From Epiperipatus broadwayi (Eukaryota > Onychophora > Udeonychophora > Euonychophora > Peripatidae): a stretch of DNA of 64,000 nt. Location of the stretch: assembly GCA_028023455.1 (NCBI GenBank), contig JAQFVV010006354.1, positions 2,456,684-2,520,683 on the forward strand, in the 5' to 3' direction. Below are positions 37,811 to 52,241 of the stretch, piece after piece. The position numbers and the translations under genes are program-made. The notes under the pieces are model-generated. The model was not told the DNA's origin. It made no database searches and saw nothing but the letters and a program-made list of their open reading frames with translations. Numbering within the stretch: the first letter of the stretch is position 1; every line of letters begins with the position of its first letter.

Positions 37811-39060
37811 AAACTTGTAATATTTTAATTTCTTTTAAAAATATAAATGAATATTGTCTCAGCAGTATTTACATGATTATATTTTATCATTTACACTAAA
37901 ACGTGATTAATCAAAACTTTATCATAAAATGTAGTTTTAACTATTTCTTGGAAAATTCGAATTTACAATGGAATGATACTGCAACTTAAGTTCATAAATC
38001 ATGAGGTACCTTAAAGGACATTTGAATAATTGTATGATGATATTTTTTCTGGCATTTGAATAATTGATATGCGGATATTTTTTCTGCAACCAAGCTTTAA
38101 ATACTTTCAAATTGTTGGAAAAGTTATATGTCTTACTTTTTCATTCATAATAATTGATGTAAAGAGGTATCATCAAATTGTAAAGTTAATAAAATATACT
38201 TGATTTCATTACAAGACTTAACTTACACAATATTGTTATGAGAACGTAATTTTTACCATGATTTTGCCACTGACTGCAAGTTTTAATAACTAATCATAGA
38301 AACATATGATAGTGTTTATCAGGTATGTATCATATGTTATCCTATCTAATATCTCCAAATTTCTTTCAAGCAAATGGCTTTAATCAGGGAGAAGTTTGGA
38401 TCTGAGACCAATGCACTTGGACATTTGGGATTTACAGTACCCTTCTTATAACACATATAATTTATCATCTCTTATTATCCACTTAATCTTATAGTAAATA
38501 ACAAAGAGATGGTGAAAATTATGTTGATTTAACAAAATATATAAAGCATAACATTTAAAAAATTAAGTGGACAGAATTCAATTTTCTTAAAATGTATCTC
38601 CACATTCCATTTGCCAAGAAAAAATGATTATAAATGTTTTTTTTTTGTTTTATGATGTTATTTTTTTTATTACTTAAAAGTCGTTTTTATATAATAAATA
38701 TAAAATATATTTCAGTTCAAAAACTATATGATGGTTATAAAATAATTATCTTAAAAATAATTTTAGTAATAAATTTATTAAAAATAGTTTTATTTGTCCA
38801 CTGATAATATCCATGTCTGAAGATCATGCATACACAGATTAAATATGTGAAAGTTGATTTGCCATATATAATAAAATATTGCTATGACAAACAAAAAATG
38901 TTTCAAATAAATGTATAAAATATGAATAACAGATTATAAATAAAATATGTTAACAAATTTACAAAAAAAAGTTACTAATACTTAAAAATAAGGCTATAAC
39001 CTTATGACGCAAGTTGAGAGCTTAATTTATTACAAGAGAGATCTCTACAAATCTAAAAGC
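37214..39060. other. Unassigned AT-rich DNA
   Basis: No gene recognised. A (TA)n run lies at about 37,778-37,802 and an irregular AGT/AAC-rich patch at 37,488-37,532. The words TTGGATCTGAGA near 38,397 recur in the inverted repeat at 39.5 kb. Confidence 0.45.
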
Positions 39061-39260
39061 AAGAATTGACATTATAAAAATAAGAGCAGCCTCTTATATC
39101 TTCCATCTATTTTTCTAAATATATTGGCAAATCTAAAGCATTTTGACTTGGGAGCATGATACTAATAAATTCTTCACTAATTAAGTCCACTAATTCTGTT
39201 AAACATTTACGATCATGGAATCTTTTGATTTAATTTTTTGAACTCACTATCTCAGTATGT
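39060..39260 (+). repeat. Diverged monomer related to the 363-bp tandem repeat
   Basis: The run AAATAAGAGCAGCC, then GGCAAATCTAAAGCATTTTGACTT, then TTAAGTCCACTAATTCTGT parallels the order of words in the tandem units at 52,242-53,153 (AAGATAAGAGTGGCC, GGTGAATCTGAAGCATCTTGATTT, TTTAAATCTACTATTTCC). A single old copy is inferred. Confidence 0.45.
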
Positions 39261-39509
39261 ATATATTTCATTGTGAATTTAATATATTTTTTTTCTAAAT
39301 GACCTATTGGTTTATAGATAAATTCAAAAATTTTGTAACCAAACAAAATACAAATTAAATTTGCCTAGTTGTCTAAAGTGGACCATGTATTAGAATTAGA
39401 ATTATTCTTTGCTTTTGCACCAAATTCTTTACACAACAATTCCAGGAAGTGAAAGCTCTTGATATCAATTGATGCTAGAAAGAGTGTGCATAAAATCCCC
39501 ATCTAGTGT

Positions 39510-39840
39510 TTACTCATCCAACTTAAACCGACTAGTATATAGCATGTAGTTTATATCAATGATGAGACTTGGATCTGAGAGCACTGTATCTATATCTTAG
39601 AATTCAAAGCAACTTTCAAGAAGCATCCTTCTGCTTATTTGATTAAATATAAAGCTAGTAGAAATAATTGAAAACATCATAATGGCTCCTAGCTTTATAG
39701 ATAATCAAATAGGGAAAAGATGGATGCTGGAGGGATGCATTGTATCATAACATCTATGTACAGTGCTATCAAATCCAAGGCTATCTCACTGATAAAAAAA
39801 CAGCAAGCTAAAAACTAGTGTGAGGATGGCTGATAAGTAA
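39510..39840. repeat. Imperfect inverted repeat of about 150-bp arms
   Basis: The left arm (39,510-39,658) and the complement of the right arm (39,690-39,840) share TATTTGATTA..TATAAAGCTAG next to a 31-bp centre, GCATCC, and AGCACTGTA(T/C)(A)TA further out. A third diverged copy of the right arm lies at about 40,565-40,690 (TCTGGAGGGATGCATT). It is a dispersed foldback-like repeat of unknown type. Confidence 0.5.
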
Positions 39841-39949
39841 GAATTATATAGGGATTTTATGCATAAATCTTTTTGTATCCATTGAGTACAAAAGCTTACA
39901 CTTGGTTGCACTACTGAATAAAGAGTTTTATACTCTTATTACCAGAATA

Positions 39950-41570
39950 TGTTAGAATATGAAATTGTGATCATGTGATATTTTGATGACATTTTACCTG
40001 GTTACATCAAAAAGACAATCCTTTATTAGGTGTTATAAATAATTTGTCTAATTAGTCAATAACATGAAAATTGAAGAGAGTGACATATTGTTAAACTTTG
40101 ATATGGAAGGATTGTTCACAAAAGTAATATGTGGTGCAATATTATCTATTGTTAGGAAAAGGTGAAATTGTGATAATAGCTTACAAACCAGAACAATTCT
40201 TAATGCAGTAACAAAATCTTTATACTGCCATGTCACACAGTGCAAAATTTAGTAATCAATGCATGCAAAAAATATATGCATAAATTTCATATCTAGTGCT
40301 ACAGATTTAATAACCTTATAATAGTTTCTAGATTATGGATTTAATCAGTGAGGGTTTTTAAATCTAAGAGGATTGCACCTTGAACTTATGATCTAATGCA
40401 ACTCTCCAGCAGTGACATTTTTCTATTTAGTTACCATAAACTATGAGGCCAAAATTAAAACACATTTTCAATCAAATGTATATAACTATACAAGCAATTG
40501 AGCTTAAATTGAAAACATTGTTGTGTTTTCATCTTCAGCGCATACCTTTGTAATTAAATAAATAAGTAAAAGTGGCTTCTGGAGGGATGCATTAGATTAT
40601 AATATCTAGATGCAGTTCTATTAGATACAATACTTCTCACTAATAAAACCACAAACTATAAATACATTGAAGTTATTGGATGATTAGACCCTAGATTGAT
40701 ATATTAAGTAAAAACCTTTTTTTCAATAATTGATTACTAAAGCTTGCCATGAATGGCAATACTGTATGGAAAGTTTGCTGTTGTATTAAATATGGAAAGT
40801 TTTCTTTTATATTAACAGCATGTATATGCACAAGAAATGCTAATCATATGATGTTTTAAATGTTTTATAATATTTTCTTATTAATATCAACATAAATACA
40901 GAACATGAAAATATACTAAAATTATGGAGAAAAGCAAAAGTTGATTGCTCAGAAACCAGTGATCTGGTAAAAGAAAAGTTTTACATACAACAAACTCTCA
41001 CAAGTAATGGTCATCCAAGACCTGTCACAAAAAACCTTAGACAATATAAATAATCATCAAAAGAGAAAAAAACAGTTATTGGATTTCTACTGCACCAATG
41101 TGGATCAAAACTAGCAGACAGTAAAATAAAAATTTTAATCAATATAAATTCAGAACAACTTAACCACAATAAGATGAATTCTTAATTCTAGAAAGCCTAA
41201 ACTAGAAATGCTCAAACACAAAACTGCATTTATGAAATAACATGCAAATTCAAGAGAACATATATCAGTGATACTAGCTCCACTGAAAAGTAATTGAAAA
41301 AGTGAAAGTAGATGATGTGACTAAAGTAGTGGACCATGTATGTATCACTGAAAAATATGTTTAGTTAGTAATATACAAAAATACTGGCTTAAAGAGGAAT
41401 TGGTGTAAAGAAGAGGAAAAAGCTGATCACACAACAATGACAAATTATGCCATAAGCTAATCTAATGCAACTATACATAATGTCTGGAAGATACTAGTTA
41501 ACTTTGCATTTAGAAAATCATGGAAAAAATCAAGAGCAACTTCATAAATAATAATATAAATTTTTTACTG
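39950..41570 (+). pseudogene. Strongly decayed third PLE lineage
   Basis: The plus-strand pieces are in PLE order. The RT motif A region is at about 40,070-40,240 (SDILLNFDMEGLFTKV, then AILSIVRKR). A linker at about 40,915-41,040 has the string TSNGHPRPVTKNL. The GIY-YIG start is at about 41,225-41,300 (CIYEITCKFKRTYISDTSS). Stops, frameshifts and a repeat insertion near 40.5 kb separate them. The residue patterns differ from both the young family and the 15-16 kb relic, so this is a third lineage. I cannot identify the part between motif A and the linker. Non-functional. Confidence 0.6.
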
Positions 41571-42800
<1,230 letters not shown>

Positions 42801-43199
42801 TAAACAATAATAATAACAACAACACTATTTTCAGTTTATATCTTTTTAAAAAACATTCAATACTTTTCAAATAGTAGTATTGTTTTTTAAAAGAAAAAAA
42901 ATCAAACAATCTTTGATAGATATCTACTAGAAGAGAGGAAACAATTATTATGAACAGTCTAAAAAGTAATTGAGACCCAATCACAACGAGAAGCACAACA
43001 TTTGAAATAAATTTAAATTATTTTATATCAAATTAATCATAACAGATAGAATAAAGATTTTTAATAAAAGTTTTTATTTCTTAGACACAAGTTTTATCAA
43101 AATAACAACCACTTTTTGTGAAATATATTTAACATACTAGCATTTAAAGATATTATTCTTTATATTTGAATTAAAACTGTAGTATTAAAAATAACTTTA

Positions 43200-45300
43200 A
43201 ATTTTTACTTATATTTATTTTTATATCTTCATTACCAACCATTATCAATATACTGATTGGATAGTCTCTCAAAGTTCTATTTATCTTCTCTGATCTTTAG
43301 CTTCTCTTCCCTACATCACAACAGCACACTTCCTTATTTCATCCATCCATTTCATATTTGGTCACATTCTAAGTCATTCATCATTTATTGGAATCCCATT
43401 GAAGATTTCAATTGTTCATCTATTGTCATCTTTTCTAGAAATATGTCTAGCTCAACTCCTCTTTAGTCTTTCAGTGATGTCAGTAACATATGTTTCTACT
43501 CTCACCCATGTATTTCAATTTAGATATGTTAATATTACTTCTAACATGCATGTTTTTATACTTAATTGAGTGATATGAAATATTGGTATTGCTCTTTCAT
43601 TAAATGTTTAAGTCTCGGATTCATAAGTAAAACTGTTAAAAAATCTTTATTAAAAACCTTTTTCAAATACATAGGCATATTTTCTTGTAATACTACATTA
43701 TTTCTATTAAAATCAATTCAAACATGATTAATAATATAATTAATATTATCCATTATTTATCATCTGTAGAATAATATAACCAAAGGTATGTGTAGTTTTT
43801 AATTTCTTCTAATTCATCTCTATAAATCTTTATTTTCTTCTTTTGATCTATAATATTAATAAGCCAATAAGCTGATACACATGCACTTTGCAGATGTCAC
43901 TATATAAATGAATACTCCCACTTTTTCAAACCCAAGATATAGTCTTTAAGAAAATATAGAATGAATCCACCTATATTTTCGACCCAACCATATATTTTCT
44001 TAAAGACTTTATCTTGGGTTTGAAAAAGTGGAAGTATTCATTTATATAGTGACATCTGCAAAGAGCATGTGTATCAGCTTATTGGCTTATTAATATTATA
44101 GATTATATATATATATATAAAAACATCGCGCTATATAAAAAAAATATTTTTTTTCTTTTGAGAAAATGCATTCTACATTACTTTAATCTTTTTAACATTT
44201 ACCTTTAATCCTACTTTCTTACTTTTTTCTGATGACATCTGCAACATTTTCTGAAACTTTCAAGTATTATTTGTAAAAATATCTACATCTTCTGCAAAAT
44301 CTAGCTGACATATATAATCTCCATTTAGTTTTATTCTTTTATTATCATGTTTCATCAAAAAATACATATTGTAGAACTTCTGTCAAATATTTTGAAGATA
44401 TTGAGTCACCCTGTCATACATTTTTCTCAATATTAATCTTTTTAGTATCATTATGTCATTTTATAAACATTCTTCAGATTATAACAATATTCTGGGTCAA
44501 CATCTTAATGAACCAATGCATTAATCATTGAAGAAACATTTATAGAAACGTATGTTTTTTTCATAATCTATCCAAGCAAAATAATCAAGTTGCTTTTTCT
44601 ATAACTTCTATTAATACTTCAATATGATTTAGTGTATTGAAACCACTTTTGATTAGTTAAAATTGAAAGTTCTGTTAAAACAAGTTGCAATTATTTTGAT
44701 AACATTTTTTGTATAGAATTAATAAAAGTCTGATAGGCCTGTAATTTTTAATACTTTTTAACACCTTTTTTAAACAGTAATATTATTACTGTAATCTTCC
44801 AATCATCTCGTACATCAATATCATTTATATATTTGTTTTATAATTTGGCCAATAATTTTTCTATTTTTCCATCTGCTTCTTTTAAGATCTTGATTATAAT
44901 TTCATCATTACCTGGAGCTGTCTTCATAAATTTAATTGTAAATCTCACTTAATTTAAATTACTGGTCAATTCAGGAAATGTAGTAGTTGGAGGAGATATT
45001 TATCCTAGTTCTTTATAGCTATTTTATTCTTGATTGAAATCTTCTACACATTTTATATCACCTCTTATTTTATTAAAAGTTCCACCTTTTTATATTGCAA
45101 AAATAAGTTTTCTGTTAATATAAAAGTTATTTTGCCACTTGACAGTTATATTCTCTTCTATGGCTTTCGTTGCTAGTCCACAATCATACTTTTATATCAG
45201 TATCAACTCTTTTTCAAACAACTTTAAAAAATTCTGGATACACCCGAGTCTCATTTTATGCAATTTTTTTAATGCAATTTTGAAGTTATGTGATTCATGT
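43200..45300 (-). pseudogene. Decayed LINE reverse transcriptase (minus), split by a hairpin element
   Basis: Reading from high to low coordinates: a decayed KNYRPI-type motif (about 44,740), IDYEK (about 44,560, the motif A position), QGDSISSKYLTEVLQYVFFDE (44,330-44,420), and LDFAEDVDIFTNN (the FADD catalytic box, here FAED, about 44,290). GLKVNVKKIKVM follows at about 44,190. Past the hairpin insertion (43,846-44,103) comes the C-terminal tail with ARHISRKDDNR (about 43,440) and MKWMDEIRK (about 43,340). The order and spacing fit the RT and C-terminal region of RTE/CR1-like non-LTR elements. Many stops are present and the endonuclease half was not found. Non-functional. Confidence 0.7.
43846..44103. 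mobile_element. Near-perfect 258-bp hairpin (foldback/MITE-like) inside the LINE
   Basis: Arms of about 113 bp (43,846-43,958 and 43,991-44,103) are reverse complements with only a few mismatches and one or two small gaps. They flank a 32-bp loop. The outer ends read CTATAATATTAATAAGCC and its complement. The element interrupts the decayed LINE frame, so it inserted later. I cannot define a clear target duplication: the right flank is TA repeat. It has no coding capacity. It could be a MITE of a Tc1/mariner-like or other TIR family, or the product of an inverted duplication. Confidence 0.85.
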
Positions 45301-46785
45301 TTTTTTTATTAATATCTGTATATGTTAGTTTTCTTTTTTGTGAAAAAGAAGTTCATATTCCACTATATTTATTAGATATAAAGAAATTTAAATTATTAAT
45401 AATTTATTTTGACTTGAAATACTTTTTTTTTTCAAAAGTATAATGATATATTATCAGCTAATGTGAATATGGCCTGAAGCTGTATTTAGAATCTTAGCTT
45501 CTGCATAAATAACCTACTTATACTTATGAGTAAATAATAATAATAGATTTATACTTATGAGTATAAAATATTACAATACATATTCAAAAATTTAAAACAT
45601 TTAAAAACATATTTTGTTAGATATAACATAAATAAATATTTTTTTTAGATTTTTAAAATAAATAACAAAATTTAGTAAATTAAAAATAATCTTCCTAGCG
45701 ATAATATATAATCTTTTTGTTTTCATTGCAATTTCATTTTTTTAAATATAGAAACAAAATGTGAACATTTAAAATTCATTTCAGTAATAAGCACACATTT
45801 CTATCAAATGAAGACAAATTTATTATTTTCTGATAAGTATTAATCATGCAATCATAGATTTTATGTTGATGTGTGAAACAAAAAAAAACATAAAATGCTG
45901 AAATCTGAGAGTGTTTTCTGCAAAGAAGAATCTCTTAAATTCCAATGAGAGCTAAGTTAGTTATATGTCTGAATATCACAAGATTTATAAGTAATTAGTA
46001 AAATTATGGTCCCAAACATCACCGATTACATTGTGAACAGAAAACAAATAACATAGCACAAGACTGAAAGTGGTAGTAGTTGTACTTTCTCTTGTGATGA
46101 AACAAAAAAACCAGAAAGGGTACAAATAATGAAGCTATGGAATAATAAATATGAAAAAAGTGATTATATAGATAGTGGATTATTGGTTTTTATGCTGAGT
46201 TTGTGAAAAGATAAGAGTGATTTAGATTTATAGGCCATAGAATTGACAAATATTATGTTGTGGAAATAGTATAGAGCAGAATATGGAAAAACATAGAGCA
46301 GGGAATGGAAAATAAAGTGTTTAACAGGTTTCTCTGGGTATAATTGCTGAGAGATTCCTGACTCCATTTAAAGAGAAGTCACAGTACATCACATCACATC
46401 ACATCATGATGAATATGATTTCTTACCAGATTCCAAATAAACCCCATATTGTCAAATAGCAATAATGATTAAAATTTATATGGAAAATGTAAAATTAAAT
46501 ACTGTAGTTAATTATAAAAAGTAAAAAAAAAGTTTGTCTTGTATCATTTTTTTTCAAATATTTGATATTTTTTAATAGTCCTACTTTATTTCCTTATTTT
46601 TTTAATGGAAACTTTAACATAATTTTTCATTGTTGCTTTGCTTTTATGCAATTTCTGAAAATTACACAACCAATCCCCAATTTTTCAAGGTAAGTTAAAT
46701 TTATTTTTGTGCATTTTTTTTTCATGTGGGTTTTCTGTGGAACCCTCTATACCACATAAAATGAGACCCAGGTGTATTCAATTTT
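45232..46785. repeat. Facing pair of 26-bp terminal-like repeats
   Basis: TGGATACACCCGAGTCTCATTTTATG begins at about 45,234, given here as the two halves TGGATACACCCGAG and TCTCATTTTATG. Its near complement occurs at about 46,757-46,782 (CATAAAATGAGACCCAGG then TGTATT). The pair faces inward like terminal inverted repeats of a DNA transposon (about 1.55 kb). The interior holds only short frames, such as one at 46,164-46,367, without a transposase motif. It may instead be two separate old copies. Confidence 0.4.
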
Positions 46786-48020
46786 TTTTAATGCAACATT
46801 TTTCTATATTTTCATATTCCCTCTGTTTTCATAAACTGTATTGTTACAGTAGCAATTTTACTGGTCAATTGCTGCATTTTGTGTAACAGCATTGTCACAA
46901 TTTAGATAGGCAAATGAACATACTCTTCTTTAGTATAATTTATTATTGGAATGACTTAATAGATATCTATAATTTGTGTGAGTGGGATATCCAATTATCT
47001 CTTTACAATGTACGAATTGGCAGATGTACAGATTACTAAAAGTTAAGAATTAGAGAATAAAAAAGTCGCAAAAAAGATTAAAAAACATATAAATATGATA
47101 TATATATATATATATCTGAATAAATTAAAAAGATTTGGTTAGATATATTAATGTTTAATTCACTATGTGTTTATGATCATTTTACATGATAATAAAAATA
47201 CTATATTTTACTTAAGATTTTATAAATGTTAATGTTGGTACTAATTTATTTTTAATATCTTTCTATTCACTTTCAAACATTGATATTTACTAAAGCAAAT
47301 AATTTGGAATCATTTCCTCTAGTTTAACATTTATTTGTTAAGATTAACAATTTTTACCACTACTAGAATGAATTGCAGATTACCTTACAATACCGAGTTT
47401 TCATTATTACATTTAAAATAATTTCCTTTAATATCCTGCATTGAAACAATGGGAATTTACTATTTGTTTTCAGCTATTTTTTTAATAATTATATATTTTT
47501 GAAATATTTATGTCATATAATGAAATAAAGCCTAATAATAAATTAGAATAAATTATTGATTTGATAAATAAATATGCTAATAAATTAAAAAAAAAAATTA
47601 AATTATAAATAATAATAATACTTATACACTTAAGCAGATGAATAGATGAAATCTAAATAATCTATTTTAAAAACAAATTTATTTTATTATATACCATCAA
47701 GATGTTGTAGGCCTCAGACGTCATGAGCTTCTCTTATTATCGGGCATTGTATGATAACCATGAAAATGAGATTATGTGTTTGTGCAACAATAGCTTCATA
47801 TCTTCAATTATAGGCACATAATTTCTGACTTTAATATTCATATTTCTTGCCCATTTTTAAGTTTAAGCATTTAATAATTAACAAAGCAACGGCAAGGACA
47901 TGCTTAGTAGGCTGCGAATCCTTAGTTATATATTTTTGAGACAGTACAATTATCAAAAAGTCAGTTTGTAATTAAATTTAAGTGAAAAGGAATTTTACCT
48001 AGGAAGATTTATACATATAG
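46786..48020. other. Unassigned AT-rich DNA
   Basis: No feature beyond a short (TA)n run at about 47,099-47,115. Confidence 0.5.
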
Positions 48021-50940
48021 GAAGTTTATGTGCCTATTATGAGAGTGCAAAAGCCTAGATAATGTGGATGAAAATGACCTGTCTCACTAAGTTTGACTAA
48101 ATTTCCATTTGACGGATTACCCATGTCAGCAGTAGATATAATAAGAATAGTAGTAGTAATGTCATTAGTAGTGGTCCAGTATATGACAACTGTAGTGCTA
48201 AAGGTAAGGGTCACAAATATAAATCTACATTTATCATAAGAATAGGTACACAGAATGTGAGAATTTTACTTGATAGAAACCCTTCAAGACCATAAGGGAG
48301 GATTGTTGTCAAGATTTAATATTAATAAAGCTGTTCTTAGTAAAACTTATTCCCCAGAGGAGATAAGTTTATTACAATAGATAAATACATACAATATTTT
48401 TTGGGAAAGACAGATCTATCATTGAAAGAAGAAAGCATAGTATGAGATTTGCTGTAAAATCTAATTTAGCATCTTTAGTTTTGGGAATTTTTTATTGTAT
48501 CTCTGAAAAGTTAACAATCTTAAAATTTACCTTGCATAATAGTAATACATCTCAATTTATCACTGTCTGTGTTCAAACTTTACATTCAGACAATTCAAAG
48601 AATGTCAGCTTTTATTCCATTTTGAGTACCATTATTACAACAATAACAAAGAAATAATAAATATTTTTGATAATTCTAATACACATATTGGTACACATTG
48701 AATACATTGACCAAAATTATTGGAAATCATGGTATTGGTGATGTAAATGGATATGGGTTGTTATTATTGACTTTATGCACAATAAATGGTTCAACTATTA
48801 CAGCCACTTTATTTACACGTCTATGCATAAACAATGACATTCAATATATTCTATTATTGTTGGAAATCAGAATACAAGAGAAGTTTACATTACACTAGTA
48901 CTCACAATTCACAAGTATATATTGTTGTCCAGATCATAGATAAGTCTACTAGAGTAAAATGATAGTTGCATTAAAGAATCTATATTATTACTAACATATT
49001 TCAAAGCTAATTGATATTTGTTCATTAGAAGAATCTACTGTTAATACTAAATAACAATTACAAAAAACTAAAATTGAAAATTTGAATCTTCATATCTGTC
49101 ATACTACTGAAGAAAACCATTTCTTTAAAGAGTGTGTTATTGGCAAAAATAAAACTATTCTTGGATTCAATAAGAAGACTTATGACTGGTTTTCTGATAA
49201 TTATCATATTATTAGTGACTTAATTTTAAAAAAATATGACATTCTCCATTCACAAAAATAATAGATTAAATGTGACTTTTCATAATAAATATAAAAAATG
49301 TGAAGTGCAATTCAATAACTGATATGAAGGCTTAAAATAATTGCAAGATTAAAAATTCAATAAAGTTACATACCTTCAATAACTGTAATCATTTACATCC
49401 TATCAAATTCAGCAATAGACCTCTCTTATATAATGATAATAATATTTCGAACAGGTAAAGATAATATTTTGATCATGTTTGGAAATGAAATGATGATTTT
49501 TAATAATATATCAATTTTATCTATTTCATTCAGATTTGGACAATGTTATCCAGCTTAATAAACTCAAAACAACTCTTTGTAATTTTAAAAATAGAAAGGT
49601 TACATATCCTGATGAAATACATGGGAAATGTTTAAAATATAATAGTGATAAGTTAGTTTCATAAATATTACAGTTTTTTTAGGAATATCTTGACCCTGGT
49701 CATAATGAAGCTTTAATTGTTCCAATTTTTAAAAACAAAAGGAATAAACAAGATGGTGGTTATTATCATGGAATATAATTAATATCCATTACAGGAATAG
49801 CATTTTCAAGAATTTTTTTGAATAGATTACTTACAGTTATAGATGAATGTTCCATAGACTCAATCTGGTTTTAGGAAATTATATGATTTTTGTCACAGGC
49901 AAATGCAAGAAAAGTGTCGGAAACAAAGTAATTATTTATATTTTGCTGTTATTTAATTGGTCAAGGTATTTGATTCAATAAATAGAACATGTATATATAC
50001 TCTTTTATAAAGTAGTTGCTTGTACATCAAAATTGATTTATAATTATATAGCTTATAAATGATGGCATGAGGGAAATTGTTTTATTATTATTGAAAATCT
50101 GAGGTGTTTGAAATATAAATTGATGTTAAACAATCATATATAATTGCTCACACGTTATTTCAATTTTTATGTTAAAAGTCTTTGGAATTGCTTATAGATG
50201 GCTTAGTCAGACAAGGATCAAAAACAATACAGATTTGATAATTGAATTTTTACTTTAAAATGATTAGAACAAAAGATAGAACATCTTTGAATTATGAATT
50301 TATAGTATGCAAATAATTATGCTATTTTTGCTAGTTAAAAAGATAATTTAGAGAAGGTTCTTAATGTTGCAAGTGCAACTTATAAAGCTCTTGACTTATT
50401 AATTAATGTTTAAAAAACTCAACTCTTTCATTAGATAATGATGAAAGAAAAATTATTAGCAAGTTTTAGCTTGAAAATGTATCAACTTGAGAATAGGAAA
50501 TAACTACTACAACTATATTAACTATATATAAAGCTGTTGATTTAACTAAATTATTGTATGGATGTGAACCTGAAACACCATAGCAGTGCAATAAAAAGAC
50601 AGTATGAAAAGTTCAATTGGGAATGCTCTGTAAAATAAATAAAAAAAGATGGATAGATCATAAAAAATAATCAATGTGTCAGCATGCCCAATTAGAATCA
50701 CATCTTCTTTTCATTAGATATATAAAATGAATAAAAAATGGAAGGCTTCTCAAAAGCTCTTTGCAGTGAAGTTTAACATGTATTTTGTACACTAGACAGT
50801 CTATGTTATAAGGATTATTTCAAAGACATTTTAAAAAAGTGCAAAGTCAGTTGATTGGATTGAGAAGATATGGCAGAAAATAGAATACACAGGAGAACTA
50901 CGATTAACATAATTTTAAAATATTTCAGATAGAAAATTTT
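48021..50940 (+). pseudogene. Decayed LINE with endonuclease and reverse transcriptase
   Basis: The likely 5' region has GTAGTA-type repeats (48,140-48,175). The apurinic-type endonuclease begins IGTQNVRILL (about 48,245). It continues with a FYSILSTIITTI stretch (near 48,620) and a NHGIGDVNGYGLLLL stretch (48,727-48,775), which match conserved positions of LINE endonucleases. A YDWF motif (about 49,170) precedes the RT. The RT shows YPDEIHGKCLKY (49,607), NEALIVPIFKNKRNK (49,710), and a QANARKVSE stretch at the RQ..EK position. Further 3' lies the C-terminal tail (RWIDHKK... near 50,650). Stops and frameshifts are frequent. This is the general layout of RTE/Jockey-type elements. Gene symbols are not appropriate and the copy is dead. 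Confidence 0.75.
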
Positions 50941-51149
50941 TATCCTGAGAAAACTAAAATAAAGCTTGTAAACTAACAAATAAACAGAAAATTGAACCAG
51001 CATGTTTGCATATGTAGATATATTTGAGTTTATGTTTATTCATGCAGAAATCATTTTTGGAGTTTTGCTTTTCTTTGTTTCTCTCCTTTCTATTTTTTTT
51101 TGTTTTGGAGTTGGAATCGCCATGACCACCCCCCAAATAATATATGAGT

Positions 51150-51150
<1 letters not shown>
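50941..51150. other. LINE downstream flank
   Basis: Short AT-rich stretch without a recognised feature, leading into the pyrimidine-rich microsatellite. Confidence 0.4.
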
Positions 51151-51443
<293 letters not shown>

Positions 51444-51445
<2 letters not shown>

Positions 51446-52140
51446 GGTTTGAATGTTTTATTAGGAAAATAACGGCTTATATAAAGTTTAACAATAATTC
51501 TTCTGGGCCATATTATTGCAATATAGGAGTATCTCAGGGCAGTATCCTTGCACCATTATTGTTCAACATTTACATTGATGATTTGGGAGAGAGTTTGGAA
51601 TTTTCACATATTCTATGCTATGCAGATGTTTGTAAAATTTTTGGGAATATCAACTCAATTAATGATTGTGTAGTATTACAAAAGGATATTAATAATTTTG
51701 TGAAATGATGTACATATAATAAAATGGATATTAATATGAATAAATGTTTAACAGTTTCTTAATCCAAAAATATGATATGATAATTTGTCCTTATTATATT
51801 GAAGATCATAATATAAAATTTGTTGATATTCAGAAAGACATTGGGATTAGTTTTGCAAGCAATGGATGATTTTATCATCATATTGAAAATGCTGTAAATA
51901 AAGCTTTAAAATTATGGGTGCAATTTTAAGGCATGGTGGACAATTTACTACATCTACAATATATAAATTATTTATCTCTTTTGTTTTGCCTACTTTAGAA
52001 TACAGATCTGTTGTTTACAATTCCAGTTCCAAATGAGATATACAAATTCAATTGGTTTATGATAAATTTTCCAAGTGTATTAAACTGAATGACTATTATC
52101 TATCCTTATCCATTAGAAGAAAAATGAGATCTTAAAATTT
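51444..52140 (+). pseudogene. LINE RT fragment (Jockey/CR1-like)
   Basis: The frame reads SSGPYYCNIGVSQGSILAPLL, split here as SSGPYYCNIG and VSQGSILAPLL, then FNIYIDDL and HILCYADVCKIF. These are RT motifs B and C of non-LTR elements, although the catalytic FADD-like box is YADV. It is open to 51,708 and continues decayed (DIGISFASNG, then an H-E-A-K-A-like stretch) to about 52,130. The 5' part is missing: the copy starts directly at the ATT microsatellite. Same family as the relic at 53,140-54,777. Confidence 0.75.
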
Positions 52141-52241
52141 TATATAACCTTGTCAATCAGAAAATTATATTAACTAACAAAATTTCAAATATTACTATTA
52201 ATAATTTCTTACATAAAACATGTACATTTATTTTATTTTAT

